A stretch of 64,000 nucleotides of DNA from Macrocystis pyrifera. Taxonomy: Eukaryota; Sar; Phaeophyceae; Laminariales; Laminariaceae. Below are positions 20,035 to 30,649 of this stretch, in pieces. The position numbers were made by a program, and so were the translations under genes. The notes beneath the pieces were generated by a model. That model saw only the letters and a list, made by a program, of their open reading frames with translations. It made no database searches and had not been told where the DNA came from. Position 1 is the first letter of the stretch. Each line of letters starts with the position of its first letter. Location: assembly GCA_031763025.1 (NCBI GenBank), contig JASSKH010000028.1:1612001-1676000 (forward strand). Reading direction: 5' to 3'.

Positions 20035-20142
20035 TATCACGGTGGACCATAGTAAATGGGACCAAATTTTGTTCGTGAAAATAGCGAAATATATAGGTTT
20101 TGTGTGTACCGTGGGTGCTATTAACTATGGTCCCCCGTAATA
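20035..20142. mobile_element. MITE copy 3, diverged
   Basis: It has TATCACGGTGGACCATAGTA at the start and ACTATGGTCCCCCGTAATA at the end. It shows more substitutions in the first inverted repeat than other copies, yet keeps the A/T-rich core. Confidence 0.85.
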
Positions 20143-20220
20143 GTTTTGTCCATTCGTGCCTGGCACGTAATATCGGTATATAGTGACACCAATACGTTCA
20201 ATTATTTTCGTTTATAGTGA

Positions 20221-20333
20221 CGCACATCGACTAGTGGTGTTTTCTTCTTTTTTCCTTTTTTTTCTAGCTCCTTCTTTTCAAGTTTCTGCCAGATCCCCTG
20301 CGGGGGGCGTACGATGGATTGTTGGTATATATA

Positions 20334-20365
<32 letters not shown>

Positions 20366-20968
20366 CATCACTTTCACTTTCCAGCCCACTCGTAGGAGGT
20401 TTTACCCTCGACGATCTTCTGGACAAGCCGTGGTCACAGGTGTCGTCCCTTCTCCCCCCCGGTACGTGCCTTTAGTTTTTATCGCGCATAGGGTTCAGCA
20501 TTCCCACTGCTCGTCGACTTTCATCGAATGTACAGCTAACTCACGCTCTCGCGCTTTCCGCTAATCAATTTTATGCAAGAAAAAATCCCTACGAGCATGC
20601 ACTCGGTGAGACTCGAACTCACGAAATTGATCTTGATAGGCTCGCGGATCACCTACCAAGCCACCGGGGACGCCGGTTCATATACCAGGTATATATTTGT
20701 TTCTTTTTTCTTGCTTCTTTCTCTTTCGAATTGTCTTTGTTTTTTTATTTTTTTTCTCTTTGTTTCGTTTAGTTTTTCTCTAGGTCATGGAATGTGTATG
20801 TCGTGCCTGTCGTACGCAGTATGATGACATGGGATTGCCCTGCATACGTGGCAACGTAGTATCTGTGTGGCGTAGCTTTGTGACCACAGAACTTGTATCT
20901 ACTAGGATTGAAGAATCGGCACGGACACTGACTGTGCTGGATGTCGACGGGTAGAAAGAACGCACCGA
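20221..20968 (+). mobile_element. LINE 3' UTR fragment with SINE inserted
   Basis: Matches the LINE 3' UTR from CTAGTGGTGTTTTCTTCTTT to the terminal GATGTCGACGGGTAGAAAG. It is interrupted by a minus-strand SINE at 20,332-20,678. At its end it joins, without AAC tail, another LINE segment that starts in the ORF C-terminus, so two LINE pieces abut head to tail. Confidence 0.85.
20332..20678 (-). mobile_element. tRNA-derived SINE, complete copy
   Basis: On the minus strand the head reads GGTGGCTTGGTAGGTGATC (pol III box A, 20,649-20,667) and GAGTTCGAGTCTCACC (box B, about 20,606-20,621), spaced as in a tRNA. The body follows, shared with the copy at 44,995, and it ends in an A-tail seen here as the T run at 20,338-20,365. 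It sits inside a LINE 3' UTR; ATATAC beside the T run and again at 20,680 looks like a target duplication. The long, nearly pure tail suggests a young insertion. Confidence 0.85.
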
Positions 20969-22540
20969 AGGGTCAACGGAACTTGCCCCCTTCCTTGGTG
21001 TTTGGCGTTGAGACCGGCGCACTATGGTCCACTGTAGCGAAAAAGGCGGGGAAGTTGTACGGGGGGGTCCTCGAAGCAACCCAACAGTTCATCATGGTGA
21101 AGTGGCACGAGGATGAAGCACAGCTGAGCAGGCGGCGCCTCGCATCCTCCGTGGGAGGTGTCCGAGGGAATGGGGGGCGGGGGGGTGACAGGAGGAGTGG
21201 CAGGAAACCCGACAAGGGAATGCGGGGAGGGGGGGCAACAGGAGAACGAGGGAAACCGCGGTGGACGAAAGTAGGAAGGCGATCGCAGACTGGGTATCAA
21301 GGCATCAGGCCGACTAGGAAGGAGAAGATGTCTACGCTACTCGTGCCGCCAACTGGTGCAGCTGGTTCAGGGTTCTACACTATTTGACCTTGTCGTGGGC
21401 ATGCCGTGGCATTGCCATGGTACCGCCCATGGCATATCATGGCATCACCACTGCATCCCATGGTGTGGCATAAGATTACATGGCACGCCGTGGGGGTTGC
21501 CATGACATGCCATGGGTAGTACCATGGCAACCCCCGCGACTACCGCCACGGCACTCCATGGCAACCCCACGGCATGTCGTGGCAACCCCCACGGCACCCC
21601 AATGTCCACGGCACCTAGGTTAGGGTTGGGGTTGGGGTTAGGGTTGTGGTTAGGGTCCCATGGTATGCCGTGGAGGTCCGTGGAAGGTTCCGTGGTATGC
21701 CGTGGAAGATGCCGTGGAAGGTGTTGCCGCAGGTGGTGCCACGGCATGCCCCGGCATGTTGCGAAAAAAGACAACAATGTACATACTTGGTTCGAACGTA
21801 GTCTTCCTTTGTCTTCTTTTTCTTTCTGCGCTTGATCCTCTGTGAGTTTTTTTTTCTCTACTTTTCTTCTATTGATAAGCCTTAGGAAAAGAGTCGTGTG
21901 ACGTGGGTGTGGATGACGAGCCTGCTTTGCCTGTTTCGTATTGTCTAACGCCGAGGGGCGGGGCATAGTTGACGAACGCAGGACGGAGACGGCAGACAGG
22001 GTAGCCAAGTCCCAGGCGGACTAGTAGGGAGAACCTGGTTATGCTACTCGTACCACAAACTGCTGCGGCTACTTGGAGGGGCTTTGTGCTTCGGTTTGCC
22101 TAGTAATTTCCCTTGGTTCTTAGTCTCACTAAGTATTAATGGTGTTTTGTTTTGTTTTTCTATTAATATATACCCTGGTAGCTCGTTTTTTTTTTTTTCA
22201 ATTTGCAGGGAGGCACAACAATTTTTTTTTTCCCCTTCTTCTCTTCCGATTTGTTTTTTTTGTTTTCTTTCGCTTTCTGTCTTCCACTACTAGTTGTTCC
22301 ATAAAATATGTATGTCGTGCCTGTCATATCCGGTATGTGATGACATGGCATTGCACGTGTCTCCTGCTGTTAATGCATCCGTAACAATGCCTTATCTCTG
22401 CAGCATCTCTGCTGTGGCGTAGTTTTGTGACGTCATTACTTGTAATATTTCTCTATGATTGAACAATCGGCACGGACACTGGTTGACAACGTGCTGGATG
22501 TGGTCTTGTAGTCGACGGGTACAGATAGGACGAAGAAAAC
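20969..22540 (+). mobile_element. LINE fragment (ORF C-terminus plus 3' UTR), split by a telomere-repeat element
   Basis: Begins at CACCGAAGGGTCAACGGAAC, equal to the C-terminal part of the LINE ORF (LVFGVE..AL motif region), and continues into the 3' UTR up to GCAGCTGGTTC at 21,368. After the 419-bp element it resumes at TGGTTCGAACGTAG (21,788) and runs to a decayed terminus near 22,512-22,540. The translation ([20 protein letters not shown] and RWH-type residues) is broken by frameshifts. Confidence 0.8.
21369..21787 (+). mobile_element. Telomere-repeat-bearing mobile element, copy T1
   Basis: A ~420-bp element dense in CCATGG, GGCATGCC and GCCGTGG words, starting AGGGTTCTACACTATTTGAC and ending AATGTACATACT. 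A short TTAGGG-type array (GGTTAGGGTTGGGGTTGGGG and on, 21,617-21,655) lies in its middle. It interrupts a LINE at CTGGTTC/GAACG, and TGGTTC occurs on both sides (21,363-21,368 and 21,788-21,793), a 6-bp target duplication. The outermost bases (AGGGTTCTACACTATT versus the inverse of AATGTACATACT) are weakly inverted. No ORF of its own is convincing. Confidence 0.8.
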
Positions 22541-22697
22541 ACACAGCACGAACTACTCTGTAACACGAACTGCAGCGATACAGGAAGACAGTGGGGGTTA
22601 GATGGTGCTGCTGACAGCACATGATGGTGGCTGACGGTACTGCTGATTGTGATCGTACGAACGACGAACCCCGTTTGGGTGTGGCACGAGGGGCCGT

Positions 22698-24266
22698 TTG
22701 AGGCTCAATCCCAATCAAACAACCGTCTCAGCTTCCCCAATACAACGTACACACAACGTGACTGTTGCAAGAGCTTGGAAGACAGAGGAAAATCCCCCTG
22801 TACTTGTGCTTCATCGATCTGCAGAAAGCGTACGACTCTGTCGACCGAGAGCTGTTATGGGAAGTACTCACACACGTTTTGGCGTACCAACCAAGATGCT
22901 GAGAATTATCCGTAATTTCCACGATGGCATGCGGGCTCGCGTGCGTACGGATGACGGCGAGCACTCGGAATGGTTTGATGTCACGCAGGGGCTGCGGCAA
23001 GGCTGTGTGCTGTCACCGTTACTGTTCAACGTATTTTTCGCTGCTGCGTTGCACGTCGTACTAGTACGCTTTAGCCATGACGAAGCAATCGTAAGGGATT
23101 TGGTCCAACTTAGTGATGCTGGAGTAGTCGGGACGAAGGAGCAGGAGCCGTTGACGTACGTGCGAAGGGCTGTATGGGGCATGTTGTACGCCGATGACGC
23201 AGGGATTGTCTCGAAGTCGGCCGAAGGGCTCGCGAAAATGATGACAGTCATCGTGACTGTCTTCGAAGCAGCAGGCCTTACGGTGTCGGAAAAGAAGACA
23301 GAGACTATGGTTCTACATACGCCAGACCAGAAAACCCTCGCACCACCGCTCGTTATTGAAGCAGCAGACCAGAGGTATAAGCAGACGGCCCAGTTCTTGT
23401 ACCTAGGCGGCGTTATCCACGAAAATGCTGACCTCTCGCTCGAAATCGACCGACGGATCCGTCTCATGCGAGCATGCCTCAAACGGTTCGGCCCGGAGCT
23501 GTATGATAGGACGACCGCCCCCCTTAGCCTGAAAGTCCGAATGCTGAAGGCCGAGGTGATTGAGACCCTGCTCTACGGGTGTGTGACGTGGACCCTCAGA
23601 GCGGAACACTTTGCCAAGCTTCGAACGGCTCACCACCAAGTCCTGTTGCGAGCCATTGGCTTCCAACGACGACTTCGTACTGACCATGCCACCCTCTCGT
23701 ACGCGAAGGCCCTCAAGATGACACGTTGCGAGAGCATCGAAACGACCATCCGCAAACGGCGTCTCTTCTTCGCGGGGGGGGTGGCACGGCAAAGCAAGGA
23801 TCGATTACCCAGCCGGGTGATGTTCGGGACGATTGCTGGTGGGGAGAACCCGAGACCTGGCGGACAGGTTAAGACTTGGCATAGATGCGTAGTCGAAGAC
23901 CTTAGGGAGTTCCGCGCCACCGAAGGGTCAACGGAACTTGCTCCCTTGGTGTTTGGAGTTGAGACCGCACTGTGGCCCACTGCTGCAAAAAAGGCGGGGA
24001 AGTGGTACCGGGGGATCCTGGAAGCAGCCGAACGGTTCATGGTGAGGTGGCACGAGGCTGAGGCTGAGCTGAGCAGGCAGCGCCGCGCATCCGCCGTGGG
24101 TGGTGTCCAAGGGAATGGGGGGAGGAGGGGCAACAAGAGGAGTAGCAGAAAACCCGACCAAGGGAATGCGGAGAGGGGGGGGAAGAAGAGGAGTAGCAGG
24201 GAAACTGCAGTGGACGAAAGTAGGAAGGAGATGGCAGATAGGGTAGCCAGGTACCGGGCAGACTAA
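22698..24266 (+). CDS. LINE reverse transcriptase, C-terminal two-thirds
   Basis: A 522-codon frame. The first ~60 residues are not LINE protein: they come from flanking DNA and a shifted frame before a two-base AC duplication near 22,874. After that the RT is intact: [37 protein letters not shown], catalytic [11 protein letters not shown] (about residues 163-170), [36 protein letters not shown], then the C-terminal zinc-less tail [19 protein letters not shown] and a K/R-rich end. It is almost identical to the copy at 34-36 kb. The YADD box and the LYGCVTW motif are typical of RTE-like LINEs. It lacks the RT N-terminus and the endonuclease, so it is not autonomous. Confidence 0.85.
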   Translation: MRLNPNQTTVSASPIQRTHNVTVARAWKTEENPPVLVLHRSAESVRLCRPRAVMGSTHTRFGVPTKMLRIIRNFHDGMRARVRTDDGEHSEWFDVTQGLRQGCVLSPLLFNVFFAAALHVVLVRFSHDEAIVRDLVQLSDAGVVGTKEQEPLTYVRRAVWGMLYADDAGIVSKSAEGLAKMMTVIVTVFEAAGLTVSEKKTETMVLHTPDQKTLAPPLVIEAADQRYKQTAQFLYLGGVIHENADLSLEIDRRIRLMRACLKRFGPELYDRTTAPLSLKVRMLKAEVIETLLYGCVTWTLRAEHFAKLRTAHHQVLLRAIGFQRRLRTDHATLSYAKALKMTRCESIETTIRKRRLFFAGGVARQSKDRLPSRVMFGTIAGGENPRPGGQVKTWHRCVVEDLREFRATEGSTELAPLVFGVETALWPTAAKKAGKWYRGILEAAERFMVRWHEAEAELSRQRRASAVGGVQGNGGRRGNKRSSRKPDQGNAERGGKKRSSRETAVDESRKEMADRVARYRAD

Positions 24267-25107
24267 GAAGTAGAACATGCCTATACTACTCGTACCACCA
24301 ACTGGTGCAGCTGGTTCGAACGTGGTCTTCCTTTGTCTTCCTGTTGTTTTTGTTTTTGTTTATTTCATTTTATTGTCTTCTTTGCGGTGACCCTATGTGA
24401 TTTTCATTTCTCTTCCTTTCTTCGATTGATAAGCCTTATTGAAGGAGTCGTGTGGCGTGGGTGGATGACGAACCTGCTCTGCTTGTTTCGTACTGTCTGA
24501 CGCCGAGGGGCCGGGCATAGTTGACGAACGCTGGACGATGGTGGCCGACAGGGTAGCAAGGTACCAGGCGGGCCAGCAGGGAGACCCTGGCTGTGCTACT
24601 CGTACCATAAACTGCTGCCGCTACCTGGAGCATGCCTTGTGCTTTGTTTGGTTTGACTGTTATTTTTACCTTGGTTCTTAGTCTTACTCTGTTGACGACT
24701 AGGTGGTGTTTTCTTCTTTTTCTTTTTTTTCCCAGCTCGTTCTTTTCAAGTGTCTGCCACGTCCCCTACGTGGGGGTACGATGGTTTGCTGCTATACTGA
24801 AGTATATACATATACCAGGTATATTTTAGTTTCTTTTTTTTTATTTTCTCTTTCGAATTGTCTTTGTTTTTTTGTTTTTGTTTTTTCTCTTTGTTTCGTT
24901 TTTGTTTCTCTAGGTCATGGAATGTGTATGTCGTGCCAGTCGTACGCAGTATGATGACATGGCATTGCATTACATACGTGGCAACGTAGTATCTCTGTGG
25001 CGTAGCTTTGTGACCACAGAACTTGTATCTCTCTAGGTTTGAAGAATCGGCACGGACACTGGTTGTGCTGGATGTCGACGCGTAGAAAGAACGGTTTAAT
25101 GTGAAGA

Positions 25108-25139
<32 letters not shown>
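22764..25139 (+). mobile_element. LINE copy 4, young, 5'-truncated, with AAC tail
   Basis: Homology starts at GTTGCAAGAGCTTGG in the RT and runs through the full 3' UTR to the terminus AAGAACGGTTTAATGTGAAG (25,090) and a tail of about ten AAC units (25,109-25,139). Near-identity to the 34-37 kb copy implies recent activity. The AAC-rich tail, in place of poly-A, is a family trait also seen at 48,640. Confidence 0.9.
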
Positions 25140-25141
25140 CT

Positions 25142-25264
25142 ATGACCGCCTTCGAGGGCTGTCGACCTCTGGAGTATTCGATGTGTGCCTGGATCCTTTG
25201 CTAGGTCACCCTTTCCATCCAGGCACACATCGAATACTCCAGAGGTCGACAGCCTCGCGGTCAT
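25142..25264. repeat. Near-perfect hairpin with ~48-bp arms
   Basis: The left arm 25,142-25,194 (ATGACCG ... GTGTGCCTGGAT) is the inverse of 25,217-25,264, with one small bulge near the base; the loop is 22 bases. It starts two bases after the AAC tail of a LINE. No copy elsewhere in the window was seen. It could be a foldback MITE or a hairpin RNA source. Confidence 0.85.
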
Positions 25265-25612
25265 GGTCACGTTGTGTGTACGTTGTAGGTTACCTGTCCG
25301 ATATATAAAGTTGTATGACTCGATCTACGATGTGCAATATAATAGTTTCCTGCACAAAACTTTGTGAAGGATTATTGGTCAAGGCGGGTCTTACAGCCGC
25401 CCGGCTTTTTTTCGAAAAACTCCACCAAAACATGCGGCCGAGCCGCGTGACTGCCCCTGCCGACCCCAAGCCCCCCAAAGGGTTGGGGTTCGGGTTCGGG
25501 TCAGGCCTGGGGTTGGGTTGGTCTGAGTCGACGTGCAAGGTTGAAGTTGACGACACTCGTCCTGCACAAAGCTACACGAAACGGGAGCCATGCTGTACGG
25601 CTCCCGCTATGC

Positions 25613-26086
25613 AAGGTTCTACACTATTACGGGGGTCCATAGTTAACGGGACCAAATTTTGTTGGTAAAAATAGGTAAATATATAGGTTTTTATTTACGC
25701 CATAGATCCTACTAACTATGTACCCCCGTAATATTAGATTTTTTCGTGGCATGGTCATGGTACCACCCTTGGCATACCATGACCTCCCCACGGCATCCCA
25801 TGGCGTGGCATAGGATTCCATGGCGCCGTGGGGAGTGCCGTGGCATGCCATGGGTGGTACCATGGCAACCCCCGCGGCAACCGCCACGGCACTCCGTGGC
25901 AACCCCCACGGCACCCTGATGTCTACGGCCCCTACAGTAGGGTTAGGGTTAGGGTTAGGGTTAGGGTAAGGGTTCCATGGTATGCCGTGGAGGTCCGTGG
26001 AAGGTTCCGTGGTATGCCGTGGAAGATGCCGTAGTAGGTTTTGCGGCAGATGGTGCCGCGGCATGTCGCGAAAAAGGACAATAATG
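25613..26086 (+). mobile_element. Telomere-repeat-bearing element, copy T2
   Basis: Begins AAGGTTCTACACTAT, is interrupted at once by a MITE, and continues with the CCATGG/GCCGTGG-rich body. The internal array has about six TTAGGG units (25,936-25,974), placed as in T1. It ends GACAATAATG and lacks the final TACATAC of the other copies, being joined to the inverted arm at 26,091. Confidence 0.75.
25625..25733. mobile_element. MITE copy 4, nested in T2
   Basis: TATTACGGGGGTCCATAGTT to ACTATGTACCCCCGTAATA. It has inserted at ACACTAT, a few bases inside the left end of the telomere-repeat element, so it is younger than that element. Confidence 0.9.
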
Positions 26087-26194
26087 CTCCGCCGCATGTT
26101 TTGGTGGCGTTTTTTTTTTTCCGATTTAACGTCGGGAGGCCGGAGGACCCGACTTGACAATTAAGATCCGCACCCGGAACAAAGTTTTGTGCAG

Positions 26195-26575
26195 ACGCTC
26201 CTGCACATAGGTCGAGTCGCTGCCGTACGGGTTCAGATTACAAAACCTGAGGGCGTTGCGTGCCTATAACACACATAGCAAGTAACATAGCAAGTTTGTT
26301 GCACCAGCGATGTACCAGTATTAATAGTCGTTTGTTTTCTTTGTACATTTAAAAGGGACCAACATTTCCTGACGGTATGGGAGATATGGAGCTTGACCAA
26401 TTCCGAGTGAGCAACCGCGTATTATAGTGTAAGCTCAGAACTTCAGACAGCCATGTCCACGAACCTCAGTCTCTAACAAAGAACGAAGAACATGCAAACC
26501 TCGAGGACAACATCATTTGTCGTCCCTGTCTTACCCAGTACGATGAACATGGCTTTGCATTACAATGTACAATAC
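26195..26575. other. No gene recognised
   Basis: Mixed sequence without long frames, tRNA boxes or recognisable repeats. Confidence 0.3.
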
Positions 26576-26683
26576 TATTACGGGGGTCCATAGTTAACGG
26601 GACCAAATTTTGTTCGTAAAATAGGTAAATATATAGGTTTTTATGTATACCGTAGGTCCTATTAACTATGGGCCCCCGTAATA
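26576..26683. mobile_element. MITE copy 5
   Basis: TATTACGGGGGTCCATAGTT to ACTATGGGCCCCCGTAATA, 108 bases, with the standard core. It is flanked by sequence unrelated to the other copies. Confidence 0.9.
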
Positions 26684-27822
26684 GTAAGTACCTACTTGTG
26701 TCGTAGTTTTGTTACCACATACTCTACCACATACTCTACACCATTGTACCGGGCATCTCTTTACCTAATAGAAGGAACGCATACGTGAAAAAAAAGAACA
26801 GACAGCTGCTTCACGGATAAGGCAACACAGGAAGGACGGCGTAAGCGGTTCAGGAGGCAAATACTACAACTAAACTATTAATAACTCTATTGAACTATTA
26901 ATACTTGTCGATGTTTTCGGCATACCTGGTATGGTGTAACCTTCTACCTTGTATCAGGTAAAGATAGGTTGTGGAGATGCGAACGAAAGCTTTTATTGGC
27001 TACGTCAGGTCAGAGAACAGCACAACCGACAAAGAAACAACGTGGTTGATCGAGCATTTTTCCCCGGAATCATAATATTAATAGTCCGGATCCACACATT
27101 GCAGTACCTGGTAGGAGGTTTGTGTGTTCTTCACATTAAACCTTGTACGCAACAGACACACGTCATCGTTAGAGGATGTGGTCAGTCAAGAAGCCACTCT
27201 CTTTCATTTCTTTCTCGGTGTATCTGTGTATCTGGGTTGCTGGCGTGTGCATGCTGTGCCTAAGGTATCACATACGCACATAGCATCATGGATGGCCAGC
27301 CATTGTTTTGTTCTTGGTCCGGATGCCGAGCGTTAGAAAATACTTGTCTATTGTGAAGAAAACACACCTACACGTAGACAGACCTCAATCACAAGTAATT
27401 GCTTCTTTCTGTTGCAACAGCGGCAGACCACGCTATCGTGAACGTCATTCGTTTGTGCCTCGGCTGTATACAGCAGTAGTTACTCCGTGATCACAAACAC
27501 CCTCCACCCCACCAACCCCCGTAAAGCGAGAGTTGCTTGCCACGAATCTCGAAAAGTGGAAATCTTTGCTGAGTATAGCTGATATTCGAATCACGGCGGG
27601 TGTGCAAAGCCAGCAGCGGCCAGCGGGCGTCAATCGAACCGGGTCTTCTGCGCCGGAACATGTGGTGAGACGACCCGGCGTGAGGCGGCGCGTCTGGACG
27701 AGCATGCAAACATGCAAAGTACCGCCAGTGACGCATGCCTCTGAAATGACGTACAACTTGGCCCCGCCTCCAAGCGCGAATTGCGGCGGCAGCAGTAAGT
27801 ATTCATCGAGAAGTGACATTTC
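26684..27822. other. No gene recognised; one inverted LINE tail
   Basis: The only identifiable piece is the inverted LINE terminus at 27,129-27,144. Open frames around 27,445-28,108 on both strands are driven by the microsatellite that follows. Confidence 0.3.
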
Positions 27823-27848
27823 ACTACTGCTACTACTGCTGCTACTAC

Positions 27849-27907
<59 letters not shown>

Positions 27908-27965
27908 TTGATACTACTACTAACACTACTATTAATACTACTATTAATACTACTATTAATACTGA
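27823..27965. repeat. ACT/TAC trinucleotide microsatellite
   Basis: About 45 units of CTA (with TGC and ATA variants); on the minus strand this reads as polyserine or polyvaline in different frames, which creates false ORFs. Confidence 0.95.
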
Positions 27966-28004
27966 TATTGTACAAAGCAGATCCGCAGGAAGCGCCACCG
28001 CTGG

Positions 28005-28433
28005 GTGTGCTTGTTGGGTGGAGCAAAATTTGCTCGTGTTGCATCTTCTTCCACTATTTCAGTACATGCACTATTAGCACTACTCCTGGTGCTGTCGCAT
28101 GTCCGTAACGACACAACTGATTTTCGTATTGTTGTACGAGGCTGCAAAGCCAGTGTGAAAAAATACCAGGTACTGCTGGGTACTGATACGTATCATTCAT
28201 TGCAGTTTTTCCGCTGTCGTTGTGCTCGGCCGCTGTGCACGTTCGACCGCAGGAAGCCAACAGAGGTGGTGCCGCAGCACAAGCGCAGGGCAACTGTGTT
28301 CTTCGTTGGTCTGGTTATCGCCATTTTCATATGTGAGGCGGGAATCGATAGTTTTCACCTTGCTACGATGTTACAGCAGTGTACCTGGTGTGCCACGAGG
28401 AGGCACAGGTGCTATTATGATACTAGCCCTTGA
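28005..28433 (+). CDS. Uncertain small ORF with hydrophobic segments
   Basis: A 142-codon frame with a leucine-rich segment at residues ~22-34 (HALLALLLVLSHV), a second possible membrane segment at ~95-112 (TVFFVGLVIAIFIC) and a cysteine-rich end (QQCTWCATRRHRC). The composition is compatible with a small membrane protein, but there is no homologue I recognise, no clear start context, and the neighbours are all repeats. It may be chance. Confidence 0.15.
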   Translation: MCLLGGAKFARVASSSTISVHALLALLLVLSHVRNDTTDFRIVVRGCKASVKKYQVLLGTDTYHSLQFFRCRCARPLCTFDRRKPTEVVPQHKRRATVFFVGLVIAIFICEAGIDSFHLATMLQQCTWCATRRHRCYYDTSP

Positions 28434-28464
28434 GTCTGTTTTTTTTATTATTTTGTATAGACAT

Positions 28465-30545
28465 ACAAGTTTCCCCTTCGGAATGTGGGTAACGTGAAAT
28501 CCCGGGGGGCGTCGCAAGGCGAAAAGGGAGTCACAGGCAACACCCGTGTAGATGTTCTTGGCGGAAACGGGAGCCACGGGTTAGCGTATTGCTCGAAGGA
28601 AAGAGTCATTATTAACAGTAGTTGGCAGGAACTGAGTACTACTCATTTTTGTGGTGGACACTACATACACTACTACATGCACGCGGTACCATCGGTTGAG
28701 TACTATTATACCGTCACTATACACCGCTACCACTACTACGCAGATGTTGTACAGGTAGAAGCAACATGCACTCTACAAAATACTACCTGGTACACTACTG
28801 CGACTACTTACTATACTACTACAAAGTACTACTGCTGACCAAACCCTCATACAACAATCTTTTACAGACAACCTCAAACAGAGAGGTCATACGAATGACC
28901 ATGCGGTACCATGGATGGGGCATGACTGCTATCATACTGTTACTACACACCACAGTAATACGTGGATAGATAGATGCAGTATAGGTAGAAGCAGCATGAA
29001 TAAACACCGCACTACAACACCTACTACTACATTACTGTTTGTTCCTTTAATTATACTAAACATTCTCTATACAACGGCGACGTAGCATGCAAGCGGTACC
29101 ATGAGTTGGGGGCATGACTACTAAATATACTGCTACTCTTACTATACACCAATACAACTACTACGCAGATAGATGTACTGCTGTAGTAAAAAAAGGTAGA
29201 AGCAACATGCACGCTACAAACTACCTGGTACTATAATACTACCACGACTGCTCTTAATGATGATTTTGTAAATAAATAGTATTACTGCTGTACAGGCGGC
29301 TACCGATTCTATACGGTTGAGGGGATCTACTGCTATTATTATACAATTTTTGGCCACAGGAGCACCATTGTTTTTACTACACTGTTACTCGTACTCTTGA
29401 TGTAAACCACAACTAATACGCAGATGGATGTAATGTAGTAAAGGTGGAAGCAGCATGCACGCTACAAACTACCTGGTACTAAGCTAGTACGACTACTCTG
29501 TGATATTGATGATTTTGTACATGTACAGGCTACCCACCACCTGTTCTATACAGTTGAGGGCATCTACTGCAATCAGAGAGAGGTAGACGGGCCGAGGTAG
29601 CCAGTTTTGTGTTCGCGTATGTCCTCGATGTGAGGTGTGTGGTGTACGTCAAAGGGATAGGTGAAACAAATACGACGCTCGACAGACGTGTATTGCTGGT
29701 GCTGCTTGCTGTATCTGCTGCTGCTTGCTTTTGAGGTTGATAAAAAGCGGGCGACTCCAAAAATATTGAGATTTTCAACGCATAGAAAATTATATAGGTA
29801 GGAAAATTCTCGTGCTCGCGCGGGGTTGACTATATTGTTGACTGCTGCGAGCTCACGGGTAGGTTTCCAAGCCTATTGCACGGGAAAAAATGAGCACGGG
29901 ACCACGATCACTCGATTGCCCGACCTGGTGAACACTTCACACACATACTATGCGAACACTGCTGTTGTACTGCTGCTGCTGTTGTAGTGCGCACCGCGGT
30001 TGCACGTTGCCTTTGAAACACGGAGGAAGTGTGAGTTCGTACGAATCGTCGTCCTGCCCCTGCGCAGCACACCTTTCTCGAGATTATGTATCTACGTGTT
30101 CGTTACTACTTCCTAGGTTGACAGGAATCACGGCCCACACACGCACACTCAAAATATGCGCTATCCGTGGCTGTCACCATAGGGAGGGCTTGATGAACGA
30201 CTACTGTTGCAGTGCCGTGGTGGCCTCTGTAGAGACCTCGAGGGACGGTGTGACCAGACATGATATAGCAGCAGACAGTAGTAGCAGACTGATATCTTTG
30301 AAGTTGTGGGGTCTCCAATGTCCTGCTTGGCTCTTAACAGATTGGAATGATTCCCAGTAGTTATTTGCTAGAATTCGCAACTTCGGAGGCCCAGAGCACG
30401 CGCCACGGACCTCGGCCGGGGCTCGCATTAGTGCCGTGGTGTACACGCGGTCTCCCTGTGTGCCAAACAGCCTAGAGTGCGAGAGAAGACCCGCGGCCGG
30501 ACGAGAAAAGTAAAGTATTCCGGAAAAAAAAGTCTATTTGGTGCT
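28465..30545 (+). repeat. 2-kb LTR-like repeat family, copy 1
   Basis: Starts ACAAGTTTCCCCTTCGG with the module GGGCGTCGCAAGGCGAAAAG and continues with ACT/GTA-rich sequence, AGGTAGAAGCA phrases and GGGTAGGTTTCCAAGCC near 29,862. It ends with the module AGACCCGCGGCCGGACGAG (about 30,490) up to GCTAAGTAATAT. The same blocks recur at 59,365-61,480 (with a LINE fragment inside), inverted at 61,480-61,870, and at the end of the window as the U3 part of an LTR. I therefore read it as LTR-derived, perhaps spanning R-U5 to a following U3. No ORF is credible. Confidence 0.6.
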
Positions 30546-30649
30546 AAGTAATATTTCATCCCATCTAATAATATCTTCGCCTTCTTTTCTCTCTCCTTCC
30601 TATTAATATTAATAGTCATAAGTCAAAGCCGGGGTCACAAAGCAGGCTC

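Larger units (their letters stand above)
25350..26194. mobile_element. Composite unit with ~90-100-bp imperfect terminal inverted repeats
   Basis: The segment 25,350-25,438 (TGCACAAAACTTTGTG ... CACCAAAACATGCGGC) recurs inverted at 26,091-26,194 (GCCGCATGTTTTGGTGGCG ... AACAAAGTTTTGTGCA). The ends of the arms match best; the middles are diverged. Between them lie G-rich sequence, a telomere-repeat element (T2) and a MITE. This looks like a foldback or TIR element that received two later insertions, or two related elements in opposite orientation. Confidence 0.6.

Noticed and set aside
21445..22008. 187-codon minus-strand frame
   Set aside because: It crosses the boundary between the telomere-repeat element and the LINE UTR and has low-complexity N-P repeats from the array.
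27620..27690. tRNA-like signal around CAATCGAACCGGG
   Set aside because: The box B-like word is imperfect and no box A or cloverleaf can be drawn.
27445..28108. Overlapping ~190-200-codon frames on both strands
   Set aside because: Kept open by the ACT microsatellite; polyserine/polyleucine content without a domain.
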